Source: Hysterangium stoloniferum
Taxonomy: Eukaryota > Basidiomycota > Agaricomycetes > Hysterangiales > Hysterangiaceae
Direction of reading: 5' to 3'
NCBI GenBank assembly: GCA_015178975.1
Contig: WHVD01000027.1
Location: 764,563 to 828,562, forward strand
DNA length: 64,000 bases
A program made the translations under genes and the position numbers. This document shows positions 37,640 to 48,395 of this stretch, piece after piece; the first letter of the stretch is position 1, and each line of letters starts with the position of its first letter. The notes under the pieces were generated by a model. That model did not search any database. It was given only the letters and a program-made list of their open reading frames with translations, and was not told where the DNA came from.

Positions 37640-38413
37640 CTTAGTCCAATAGCACTGTCAGCACTGACTAATGCAAGTCACAAAAAAAACGTCATCATAG
37701 GGCAAGGGTGGACCCGGGGGAAAGCCACCACATACCCCCACAACTTTGCTCCCTGTTGACAATTCTAAGTATTTATTGGGGCATGTGATCTAACTCAAAA
37801 ACTTATTTAAATATTATTAATTATTTACAATTCTATACTTTTTGAATTCAATAAGTCAGTCCCCCTTTCCAACCAGTCCTGAATATTTACTCACTGTTTG
37901 TTAATGTTAAGATCCTGTCATTTCAGACCCCCCACTGTGAGGGCTCTGAATATTTTTCTTGTTTTTTTTGTCTCTGTTTAAATTTGTGTTTATTTTAGTT
38001 TATTTTAGTTTATTTTGTCACATGATACACACGTGTCAAAATATTAAGTTTAAACTTTATTTAGTTTTACTTTAGTATAAATACTGTACTTCAGGATGTA
38101 CATAACTAGACCCCAGTTTCAATTTCTTAGGATTTCCACTAAACACAAGTGTGATATTCTTAAGTCATTAGAACATTTCTTCTTTAACTCCTTATCCTTG
38201 TCTTATTACAATAGTTACAATAGTTACACCAAGGACACTTTTGTAGCTAGTTTTCTTCTCCACTGTTACGACCCATGCTTGGAATCCCATAGGACCTCCA
38301 AGTCACCTGACATTGCCCCACATTCTCAGATACCCATTGGATACTGAACTTCCTTTTTAGGCAGTCTTCTTGTGTCCCGAATAGTACATCTGTATGTTGC
38401 AAATATGTTATGA
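37640..38413. other. AT-rich start of the transposon island
   Basis: No gene. Contains one arm (about 37722-37845) of an inverted pair whose partner is at 50005-50139, and short direct TTTATTTTAG repeats near 37991-38018. Confidence 0.5.
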
Positions 38414-38613
38414 TGTTACAACCGTGTTGCAACCCGTCGCAAACCGATGGTCCCTGAGGATACTACCGCCTATCAATGTTTCTAGTTATTGATCAAGTCA
38501 TCGTATTGGAAACAGTCAGTCACCCGACACTGACATATACCTTCATGGCGATCAAACCCCGTTTATGCCCCTGTCAAATTATACTCGTACTATCTGGTTA
38601 TACTTTGATACAT

Positions 38614-39044
38614 TGTCACAACCGTCACATGTCACAATATTGTCACAAACATTCAAAGGTAACTTTCGACAACTCTTCGACCTATCGAATTCAACTCGAC
38701 AAAACCAAACATTATTCGACACCATCAAATCTCTTTTGACATGTCTCATTTCAATGTCATGAATGATTTCATTATTAGTTCATAACATAGTCATAACGAT
38801 ACAAAGAAAAGCATAAAAGGGCTACGAAAGGAGCGAGGGAAGTCAGTCGAAATATCTGTATATTAGTGATATTAGTAATCTATCTTGTCGTAACTTCTTT
38901 GACAAATACTTCCATGAGTTCTCGCAACTGGTATTAGCCTCTTACTTCATCGACAGGGCGAATATATACTTCGTTGAACGAGGCTTTCGAGTTCGATTAG
39001 TAGAATATTATTCGACTTTATTGAAGAATAATTGATTTGTGACA
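38614..39044 (+). mobile_element. Solo LTR, family C, nested in family B
   Basis: 431 bp, TGTCACAACC...TTTGTGACA, flanked by TACAT (38609-38613) and TACGT (39045-39049), a 5-bp target duplication with one change. The uninterrupted family B copy at 49258 reads GATACGTCCCC, confirming the insertion point. Confidence 0.85.
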
Positions 39045-39397
39045 TACGTCCCCTTTCATTATGATGATCCATTTTACTCTATGTTTCACATATGCCCATA
39101 TACGTATACTTGTAGCCTGTGGACTATTTCCTTTCCTCGTAATCCCACTCTTGGCTAAATCACGGCTTCCAATTTTATTGCAACCTTCCGGTTTCTAGTC
39201 AAGCTTATTTGTCAATAGTAGTTTCCACTCTTCCCTTAGTTAGTAGTTTCTAGATGCCGATAACTCGTATATAAACCTGCTATAGTTGTAGTTACTAGGC
39301 AATCAGAATATTGACTCAAAACACCCACATACATCTCTCATAAGCCTTACTCTAAGTATTCCACTTCCTGCCTTTGTGTGCGCTCGCCCATCCTCAG

Positions 39398-39799
39398 TGT
39401 GAAGAGTGGTATAAGTTCTGACCATTCTATATATGAAGAAATGTGTAGAATGGGAAGATGGATGATTTGAGTGGAGGCCTTGACTGCTATAGTTCGAGGC
39501 CTGAAGTGTTAGATAGCTCAGATAATGCTACCTATGTAGTAGCTGACACATTACCCTGATCACCACTCACTGTAGACCTAGTTTATGTCTTATGAGTGGT
39601 GGTGCCTGGGTAAAAGTGTGTCTGAGTTCTATTTGGTGCCGAGTGCACCCACAAGTATACACAAAGCTTCGAACTAATAAAATGGTGCAATATTCGAAGA
39701 ATATAAAGGATAGAAAAATATGAATAAAATGTGTAAAATATAAATAAAGTAAAAGGAGTGTTTTACCATAATGAAACTGTGGTAAAAGCATACTCCTCA
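39398..39799 (-). mobile_element. Solo LTR related to family A, nested in family B
   Basis: Starts (plus strand) TGTGAAGAGTGG like the LTRs at 56796 and 57793 and shares their middle (GGGTAAAAG..GTCTG, CACAAAGCTTCGAACTA). Flanks CTCAG on the left and CTCGG just right of the element suggest a 5-bp duplication. The upper boundary is uncertain by a few bases. Confidence 0.7.
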
Positions 39800-40021
39800 T
39801 ACTCGGTCTCCGACCCCTCGGCCCAACACTCGACTTAACCTTCGATTCCCGATCGGTAACTCACCATGAGGAATTCGATAGGACTAGTTTTCACCTGCCT
39901 GAAATTTAAGGACACCTGACAGTAACTTGCGAGGGCACAGCACATAAGCTGAAGCCAAGTCCTTCCATTTGGTCCCCATCAGCCTACTGACACTAGTCAG
40001 TTTTCTATTCTTAACATATGA

Positions 40022-40682
40022 CCCGTGTGCTCAGCACACTGTCAGACCTGATCGGACCTCATGCAAAACTCCAATCATTTGCAAACTGATGGTAACTCGA
40101 CTAACCTCATTTAGCACTTTCATTGTTCCCAATTGGTATTTCCATCTGCCCTTATTCTATACAACCAGTCTACACCTTTTCTGCCCCCATAGTAGTCTAC
40201 ATCCAGATTTATAATGTTCCATCTATCAGTCTCCATTTTCACATCACTCTATGTATATGTAGTTCCATCTTCTCCATAGTACTTTCCTTTGTTCTGTTTT
40301 CATTCAGATAAGTGCCAGTTTTCTGTATATATGCCACTCATGTATTGTAGTATTAGAACAATCAGAATATCAACTCAGAACACTCCTAAATAACTCTCAT
40401 AGTCTCATTCTAAATATCCTACTCTCCACCTCTGTATACACTCACTCACCCTCAGTCTCTGACTCTCAGTTTCCAACCCTTCGACCCAACCCATGACTTA
40501 TCCTTTGGCTTCCGATTGGTGACTTACCAAGAGGATTATTTGATAGGACTAGTTTTCCGCCCACCTGAAACTTAAGGACACCTGACAGTAACTTGCAAGG
40601 GTGCAGCATATAAGCTGAAGCCAAGTCCTTCCGTTTGGTCCCCATCAGTCTACCGACACCAGTCAGTTTTCTGTTCTTAACA
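40022..40682 (+). repeat. Degenerate family B LTR
   Basis: Sequence from about 40340 to 40682 follows the family B LTR (GGACAATCAGAATATC-like block, the AAGCTGAAGCCAAGTCC block, and an end in TGTTCTTAACA). The 5' part is too diverged to place a boundary. Confidence 0.6.
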
Positions 40683-40739
40683 ATATGTCATATCTTTTCA
40701 TCCCAATATGTATTCTCCAAACCTCAGAAACCCATACCT

Positions 40740-41110
40740 GTCATATTCCTGATTAGTAACAGCCTTGTTCTACTTTAAGTAGTCCCTTGTCTCCTCATTA
40801 GTACTGTGAGATACCAGAAACCTGTATATATACTGAACTATAAAGTAGTTACAGGACAATCAGAATATCAACTTAGTTACTCTACTAGTTCTTTGCTCTT
40901 CTCTCAGACCTCTGATCTTCTCTCTCTCTCTCTCTCTCTCTCTGCCCTCTACCAATCCGGGGATCCAACAGTTCAACCACTGTTTGGCTTCCCGATAGAT
41001 AAGTTCTTGCACATTCGAAATTTAAGGACAACTGATGGTAACTTTGCAAGGGTGTAGTACACAAGCTGAAGCCATGTCCTTCCATTTGGACTCCATTGGA
41101 CTTCTGACCT
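40740..41110 (+). repeat. Degenerate family B LTR upstream of gag remnant
   Basis: It carries the ACAATCAGAATATC block and the AAGCTGAAGCCA block and ends near ACTTAACA (41119-41126). A (CT)n run interrupts it at about 40917-40941. It sits in 5'-LTR position relative to the gag fragment at 41211. Confidence 0.55.
40917..40941. repeat. CT dinucleotide microsatellite
   Basis: An uninterrupted run of about 12 CT units inside the degenerate LTR. Confidence 0.9.
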
Positions 41111-41210
41111 TGCAGCACATAACTTAACATCCACACACACTCCTGAGGGAAGATCAGTACATATCCTACTCTATTGGACCCCACCTCCTTTTTTTTTTTT
41201 CACAGATACC

Positions 41211-41728
41211 ATGGACAACCGTACTCCTACCTTATCCACTCCTATCATCTCCATATCTCCTACTCCTTCCATTGAAGAACTGCAGCAGAAGATTGTTCAG
41301 ATGCAGCAGCTTCTGGAGAGTCTCTCATCATTACACACCTCATCAGCCAAAACTTTCAAAGTAGCCACTCCAGACTCCTTTGATGGTTCACAGTAGAGAA
41401 TAGACAATGGAGGCAAAGAGAAGCTAGCAAGAGAAATTCTGGCCTGCTCCCCAAGTCCCAAAAACCAGCTCCACCTCAGCAGAATAATCATCTTAATCCC
41501 TCCAGTCAAGTAGCCCAGAATGTCAAACAATCTGAGGTTGTACCCATGGAGGTTGACTCAAGTTGGAAGTCTGTTAAACCCATTGTTTGTTTCAAGTGTA
41601 GGAAACCAGGGCACAAGGCCAACCAGTGTAGGTCTAATATGGATATTAATAGTATGGACTATGATGTCATCAAGGCATACATATATGAACCTACTGATTG
41701 GCCTTATGCCCTGGTTTCATACACTTGA
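41211..41728 (+). pseudogene. Retrotransposon gag remnant with CCHC knuckle
   Basis: It opens with MDNRTPTLSTPIIS and a helical stretch IEELQQKIVQMQQLLESL, then AKTFKVATPDSFDGSQ, where it stops. After a degraded stretch, another frame (41546-41728) gives a nucleocapsid CCHC knuckle CFKCRKPGHKANQC. The capsid portion between FDG and the knuckle is missing. It is non-functional. Confidence 0.8.
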
Positions 41729-41767
41729 AACAAACAATGGGTTTAACAGACTTCCAACTTGAGTCAA

Positions 41768-42247
41768 TGTCATGAATTGAATTTTACTCAATAAAGTCAA
41801 ATAAACAATCGAAGAATATTCAACAATATTGAATAAAGATGCCTCATTTGACGAAGTATTAATTCATCCTGTTGATAAAGTGTGAGGCAAAGATAGGACA
41901 TAGAGGCTCACGAATAAATAAGTCAAAGAAAGGCTCAGAAAAAGTTCAACGATTATATAATACAGTAAATAATATAATATAATACAGGTTTTCTGACTGA
42001 CTTCCTTCATTCCTATCATTGCCCTTATATACTATATATCATTTACCTATGATGATAATATGATATCAAAGTGAAATTATCAATGACATCAACCTGAGAC
42101 AAGTCAAAGATATTCAATATTTTCGAAGATATTGTCGAAGAATAGTCGAGTTGGAAGTCGAGTTGGAAAGTCAAAGGAATGTCGAAGAAATGTCGAAGAA
42201 ATATTAAATTGAATATTATCGAAATTTGAGTTTGTACATTCGTGACA
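41768..42247 (-). mobile_element. Family C LTR, diverged
   Basis: Reads TGTCATGAATTG...GTGACA, colinear with the reverse orientation of the family C LTR (CAATAAAGT..AATA, CACC/CATCCTGTTGAT, TCTGACTGACTTCC). No perfect target duplication is visible. Confidence 0.7.
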
Positions 42248-43900
42248 GTGTGATGTATTAGCCTTACTTTAATACTATTTTCCGAAAAAGGAGTCCAATT
42301 GTAAGCCTGGCCACCTTACCACATATGCCACCACTCCCTTTGTTCGACTACTCAAGCATTCCTTGTGCCACCACTCAATTAACCTTGACCATTGTTCTCC
42401 CATTGACCATTGTTCTCCTTTTCCTGCCACATCTTCCTTGTCTTCAGACACCTTTTGTTACCACAATCTTATTGTTCCAAGCAGATATATAAGTATACAT
42501 TCCACAGTGATAAGAAGGAATCTTTTCGACCATACAATCCTTTCCCACCCTTCCCTAGGGAGCCTCACATTCATCTTGTATCATACTGCTACTAAAATAA
42601 AGAAAACTTAGTCCTGTCCGTGTTGACCGAGTGAGGCTGATAACGACAGCTTTTCACCAATGCTCTATCAAAATGTGTAAATACTCAATTCACTGCAAGG
42701 TAAAATAATTTAAGTATTTGATATTAATCAGTGGCAGCCTAAATAGACTTAGAACCCCTGAAGTCAAGAGTTTACTTGAATATATGCACCCTACTTCGCA
42801 AAGAAGGTTTTGAGAGCTGCTTGTGCAAGCTTGTTCTTTTTCTGTAAAAACACTACTAAAATATGAATAACAATTCACTGATTCAGAATCTAGATTCAAC
42901 TTCGATTCTAGCTAGTTTATATATATATTATACTATTTATCAAACAGTAAAAATATTTATAAACAGGTCAAAAGATTAGATATAGAATAAAACACTATTT
43001 GGCTAATATATGCTTTATTTACACTAACCTACAGGGTCTACTGTGATACTAACTTATCAGGATCTTAATGTAGTCTTAAGGATTCTGCAAGAATATTCTC
43101 AGTATTTGTTTATGTGAATATGCTTTACTGATTCACAATAAATGAACAAAGGAACGGGATTATTTGCAATGTAATAAACAGTCAAATTACTCAACTAGAG
43201 GTGACTGAAGTTTTAGACTACAAATAACAATGTAAAGAAAACTAATAATTGGTACTCAATTAAGAGATGACTATAGTATAAAGGATTAATACCAGAAGCT
43301 CAACAAGAGGTGGCAGGGAATCCTGATTGGTCAGAAGAGTGACCAGGGGGTACAATTATTGTCAGAAGCTCAACAAGAGATGACAAAGGGATCCTGAGAT
43401 AGCTTAGATCAGCAGCTCAACTAGAGGTGACTAAGAATTTGTATTTATTTGTCCAACAGCCCAACTAGGGGTGGAATAAAACTGCTTGCTACAGTGGCAC
43501 ACTGATGTGGCTGATAAAATGTAGTAAAGATTGATTGATTGTTGATTCAAGGCTGGAGCTGGGCTCCTTATATACATTTTGGTCTGAGACATTTAGAAGA
43601 TTCTAGAAGATTGAATGATGTCATTTAGAATTTTCTAGAATTTTCTAGAGCATTGTGGAAGGTTCTAACTACTTCTAAGACACTATAGAATATTCTTGGC
43701 ATAATAGAACTTACTGGAATCTTATAGAATTTTCTACAATATTCTATCTATTATTAGTATCTACTAACTACTATTACTTTGGCAGCCACTGGAATGTTCC
43801 AGAGATTTCCGGTTTTTGCTGTAGTAGCATATATGATTATATAATGCTCTCGCGCCTGTGCGTGCGCATGACATCCTTCGCGTCTTGTGACTGTCACATG
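42248..43900. other. AT-rich non-coding stretch with decayed repeats
   Basis: No gene. An LTR-like part at 42250-42640 has TATATAAG near 42486 and AATAAAG near 42596. From 43190 to 43460 a motif like AGCTCAACAAGAGGTGAC recurs five or more times in degenerate form. From 43590 to 43760 there is a cluster of TTCTAGA-type palindromes. Confidence 0.5.
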
Positions 43901-43911
43901 TTGTGACAGTC

Positions 43912-44151
43912 ACGTGCCTTTGTGACCGTTGCGTGCCTCTGTGACCGTTGCGTGCCTCTGTGACTGTTGCGTGCCTCTGTGACCATTGCGTGCCTCTGTG
44001 ACCGTTGCGTGCCTCTGTGACCATTGCGTGCCTCTGTGACCATTGTGTGCCTCTGTGACCGTTGCGCGCCTCTGTGACTGTTGCGCGCCTCTGTGACCGT
44101 TGCACGCCTCTGTGACCGTTGCGCGCCTCTGTGACCATCCCGCGCCTTTGT
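43912..44151. repeat. 19-bp minisatellite (about 12 units)
   Basis: Unit close to GTGACCGTTGCGTGCCTCT, with CGT/CAT and CGTG/CGCG variants. Because 19 is not a multiple of 3, all three minus-strand frames stay open and encode the same 19-residue rotation, which creates spurious ORFs of 89-130 codons. Confidence 0.92.
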
Positions 44152-44615
44152 GACAACTGTCACTTGTTATGACGGCTCTCACTCGTTGTGAGGAGTTTCC
44201 TGCACGCCGTATAATAAACACAGGTGGCCGTCTTTATATTATTATAATTATAATTTTTATTTTTAGTTAGTTATAAATATAATATTTTATTATAATAATA
44301 TAAATATATATATATATTACCTTGATTATGCGTGATTATTTCCCATCGCGTTTTGTCGGTGTCGGAGTTTGAAATGTCATGTGAATATCACATGATTACT
44401 CGCACATTGTGAATAAGCGCTGAGTCACCGACATATTAATCAAAAAAGAATAAAAAGTAGAAATTCAATAACCTGCTCAATTTATTAGATAAAAATACAA
44501 AATAAATTGTATAAATTCAAGATAAATCAAACAAATATTGTACAATTTAATCATCACAATATAATTACATTTGAATATTTGTTTTCGCAATTTGTTAGGG
44601 GAAATTGTTTAAAAA

Positions 44616-44990
44616 TCAGAAAAAACTTAGAAATACATAACAGACAGTCAACCTCCATGGGTACAACCTCAGATTGTTTGACATTCTGGGCTGTTTGACT
44701 GGAGGGATTAGGATGGCTATTCTCCTGAAATGGGGCTGGTTTTTGGGGCTTGGGAAGCAGGCCAGAATTTCTCTTGCTAGCTTCTCTTTGCCTCCATTAC
44801 CTCTCTGCTGTGAACCATCAAAGGAGTCTGGAGTGGCTACTTTGAAAGTTTTGGCTGATGAGGTGTGTGATGATGAGAGACTCTCCAGAAGCTGCTGCAT
44901 CTGAACAATCTTCTGCTGCAGTTCTTCAATGGAAGGAGTAGGAGGTATGGAGATGATAGGAGTGGATAGGGTATGAGTATGGTTATCCAT
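44616..44990 (-). pseudogene. Second gag remnant of the same family
   Basis: MDNHTHTLSTPIIS ... VATPDSFDGSQQ, nearly identical to the remnant at 41211 and carrying the same capsid deletion. It breaks off before the CCHC knuckle. Confidence 0.8.
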
Positions 44991-45218
44991 GGTATCTGTA
45001 AAAATAAAATAATAAAAAAAGAGGTGGGGTCCAATAGAGTAGGATATGTATTGATCTTCTGTCAGAAGTGTTAAGATCTAAGCTGAAAGGGGAAGGAGGG
45101 CTCTAAGTTGGGGGTCCAATGATTGGAAATGAGCTAATCAGGGGGGCTGACAATAGAGATCGTACTAGTTGGGAGGTCTGTTAATATTTAAGCTGGGAAG
45201 AGGGGGAATGCTCTAGTC

Positions 45219-45720
45219 TGACAGGAAACAGATTTCTCTCAATAAAGTCAAATAATATTCTACCAATCGAGTGTGGAAGCCTTGTTTGATGAAGTATAAA
45301 TTCACCCTGTTGATGAAGTAAGAGGCTAATACCAGTCATGAAGGCTCACAGATGAAGCATTGAAAGGTTATGATGATTATGAAAGATAAGATTGAGACTA
45401 GATTAATAATACAGATAACTAATGTTCAATGGAGAGATTTTCTGACTGACTCTCTTTGCTCTTTTCATTGTCCTTTTATACCTTTCTTCATTAAACTATA
45501 ATTATGTATACTATGACCTATGAATGGACTCATATATAATGTTGAAATGAGACAAGTCAAATACAAGTCAAATGTTTGTTGAATATTTTTGAGGGTGTGG
45601 GAAATGTCAAATAGAAGGTTGAGTTGAAGTTTTGGTCAAAGATGAGTTGAAAGATAGTTGAAGGTTACCTTGAATGTTTTGTGACAATGTTGTGACTGTG
45701 ACAGTTGTGGCATAGTTATA
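45219..45720 (-). mobile_element. Family C LTR, diverged
   Basis: It shares with the other family C copies CAATAAAGTCAAATAATATTC, CACCCTGTTGATGAAGTAAG, TTTTCTGACTGACT, GAGACAAGTCAAA and a TGTGACAATGTTGTGAC end. Exact ends are approximate. Confidence 0.65.
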
Positions 45721-45847
45721 GTTGGAGGGCTGATGATGGGAAACAAGTTAATTGGGGGGCTGATGTTAGGGTCTCTCACACTGTCAGACCGCATGAGTAC
45801 ACTTTACTTATATAAGCATCAATGACCCTAAGGAACAGCTGCATTTA

Positions 45848-46190
45848 GTGGAGGATATCGAACAGGTTGAGCTCTCCATGTTTCAGTCCCTGCTCATTGA
45901 CTCCACTTGTGTCCTTCCTGAGCATGCACCGATCCACTCAGCTGTGGACCTAGTCAACCTGTTGGAGCACCTGTTGTCGGATTCTGACACCCCAGGAGGA
46001 CTTCCCTCTGGTGGAGATGCGAGCTGCACACCACTTCCCACTCCTGCCCCACCATCACTACACCCCCAGCCTCCTCTCATCACCCACATTACTGATGCCT
46101 CTGCTGATCGCGTTCATGCCATCATTCAAATGCGCCAAAAGGCCTACAGTCATTGGGTCTCTTCAATCCAGAAACTGGATGGGTTGACAT
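45848..46190 (+). pseudogene. Remnant of the post-pol ORF of the family A element
   Basis: Translated, it reads VELSMFQSLLID ... LPEHAPIHSAVDLVNLLEHLL ... VHAIIQMRQKAYSHWVSSI. It aligns in order with IKLSMFRHIIVE ... LVDLLEALV ... VRAVVRCREKAYRRWADSL of the ORF at 58457-59263. Only the C-terminal half survives, and it runs into a family D LTR. Confidence 0.75.
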
Positions 46191-46965
46191 CCACTGTTAG
46201 GATACGTACAGGGCGGGTTTCTGGAGAAACCTGCAGAATATCCGGTAGGACTTGGCTTCAGCTTATAGGCTGCGCCCTCGCTAGATCGTATTGTCCAATT
46301 TCAAACAGGTGGACAGGAATCCCAGGGAGTCCGGGTGGGGGTCGTAGGTCGAGGGGTCGTAGGTCGGAGGTCATGGGTCGTGAGTTGAGTTAGGTGACAG
46401 AGATAGATGCACCGGAGCCCGTGGGCTCTGACTAGTGTGAGCGGTATAATTCAAGTAGGAGTTTAGAATGGAAAATGTATTAGATTACTGGGAGGAATCT
46501 AAGCCAATTTTCTGACTGGATTGTATGTACAACATCTGCCAGTTTAAATAGACCGTGGAGTGAATGTCATACTGAATCCAGTAATGATGAAACAAAACAA
46601 GCAAAACATAAAATGGAAATAGTAGACACCAAATTGGTGTTAGGAATGGGATGGAACGGAGCAGAGTCCAAATAGTGACAAATCATAAACCATAACGGGA
46701 AATGGAGTGGGAGTGGAGTCCGAATCATGACGAGTCATTTGACTATAACAGGAATGGGGCTCAGTTAGAAGGCTGATGGGTTTTCTGAGTGGGGTCCAGT
46801 GACTGATGTGTAGGACAGGGTCAGAGATAGACAGGGATGGAGTCTGGCAGGTATTCCGGTGACTGATACAAGAAGTAACGAAGTCGAACATGGACAAGTC
46901 TGACGTATGGAGTCCAGCAGGAATTCCGGTAAACTGACAATTGGTGCATATGGGGTGCAGGTGCA

Positions 46966-47703
46966 TGTTAAGAACTGAAAACTGACTGATGTCAGTTGGC
47001 CGACAGGGACCGATCGGAAGGACTTGGCTTCAGCTTATGTGCTGCGCCCTCGCAAATGTCCATTGAGTGTCCTTAAATTTCGGGTGGGCAAAGACTAATC
47101 CTAACGAGTTCCTTTCGGCAAGATACCGATCGGGACTGAAGGTTAAGTCGAGTGTCGGGCCAAGGGTCGGTGACCGAGAGTGGATGAGTGCACGCGAAGG
47201 TGGATGAGGGGATTCTTAGTACAAGACTGCTAGAGGCGTAAGAGGGTATTCTGAGTCAATATTCTGATTGCCCTATAACTACAACTACAGCGGGTTCATA
47301 TACAAGTAACAGGTGTCTAGAAAATACTAACTAGGAGAAGAGCGGAACAAGGTATTTACAATAAGCTTGACTAGGAATGGGAGGTTTATGATTAGTTTGG
47401 AGGCCGAAGAGATAACTGAGAGTGGAATTACGGGAAAAGGAAATAGTTCGAGGGTTACAAGTATATATAGACATATGTGAAATATAGGATAGAACAAATC
47501 ATGATAATAAAAGGGACGTATCAAAAGTTTAACCAGATAGTACAAGTATATTTTGACGTGGGCGTAAACGGAGTTTGATCATCGCGAAAGTATACGTCAG
47601 CATCAGGGGTGATGGTTTCCGATGTGGTGACTTGAGCAATAACTTGAATCGTCAATAGGTGGCACTAACCTCGGGGCCAAATGGCTGTGACACAGTCATA
47701 ACA
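46966..47703 (-). mobile_element. Solo LTR, family B, nested in family D
   Basis: 738 bp, TGTTAAGAACTG...GTCATAACA, the reverse complement of the copy at 49068. Flanked by GTGCA (46961-46965) and GTGCG (47704-47708). Confidence 0.85.
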
Positions 47704-47725
47704 GTGCGTAGAAGTTAGTGCCCGG

Positions 47726-48357
47726 TGTGAGAGGTATGGCGAAATACACTTAGGAAATATAGTCGGATGAGCTCTTACTATATTCCCTTTATTATTTCTA
47801 TTTTCTCTCTTTTATTATATATCTATAATTAGTTCGATGACCTATGTATGCGGTACATCGACTCTTGTGGGCGCATACACGCCAGACTTATGTATTCTAG
47901 CGCCCGTAGTTTAGAACTCAGACACTTCTACACCACAACCACGACTTACCCAGACACCTGTTAGTGTCCTGTAAGTTGTGATTGGTGTATCATCTCGACC
48001 GTCACAGATGGGCTTTAGCTATCTACTCAATCAGAGTTTCGAACTGTACCAGTCGAAACTCAATACTTATCTCAACCCGCGTGGACTACATCCACGCTAC
48101 TCTATTATTCAACTCTCTAGTTACTCTACTTTGCACTCGAGCAGTTGTTCAGAATCACACTTAACAGTCAATTCTACTTATTCGTTCTAGCTCTCTACCT
48201 TACTTTAGATAGCTACTTCTCTCTATCGTATTGAACTAAGCAGTCAATACACGTTCAGTCTGTATCAGACTTAGACAGTCAATACATCCTGGTGTCGTAC
48301 CTAAACAGTCAATATTCTTCGTATATAGAACGGTTAGAACTTATACCACTCTTCACA
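47726..48357 (+). mobile_element. Solo LTR, family A, nested in family D
   Basis: 632 bp, TGTGAGAGGTAT...CTCTTCACA, opposite in orientation to the LTR at 56796-57434. Flanked by CCCGG and CCCAG. The uninterrupted family D copy reads GTTAGTGCCCGGAGTCC, so this is an authentic insertion. Confidence 0.88.
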
Positions 48358-48395
48358 CCCAGAGTCCAGCGGGAATTCTGGTCATAACAAAAATC

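Larger units (their letters stand above)
38414..40016 (+). mobile_element. Solo LTR, family B, with two nested insertions
   Basis: Begins TGTTACAACCG and ends TTCTTAACA, flanked by identical 5-bp duplications TATGA (38409-38413 and 40017-40021). Removing the two inner elements (38614-39044 and 39398-39799) leaves about 770 bp colinear with the intact copy at 49068-49811. No internal coding region remains, so it is a solo LTR. Confidence 0.85.
46236..48389 (-). mobile_element. Family D LTR with two nested solo LTRs
   Basis: It is colinear with the family D copy at 55740-56511 and ends GGTCATAACA. It is split by a family B solo LTR (46966-47703) and a family A solo LTR (47726-48357). The outer left boundary is approximate. 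Confidence 0.75.

Noticed and set aside
43912-44151. CRISPR-like regular repeats
   Set aside because: Units abut directly with no unique spacers, and the genome is eukaryotic.
43764-44221. Overlapping ORFs of 89-130 codons with repeated RNGHRGTQ-like units
   Set aside because: They are by-products of a 19-bp minisatellite open in all three frames, not a repeat protein.
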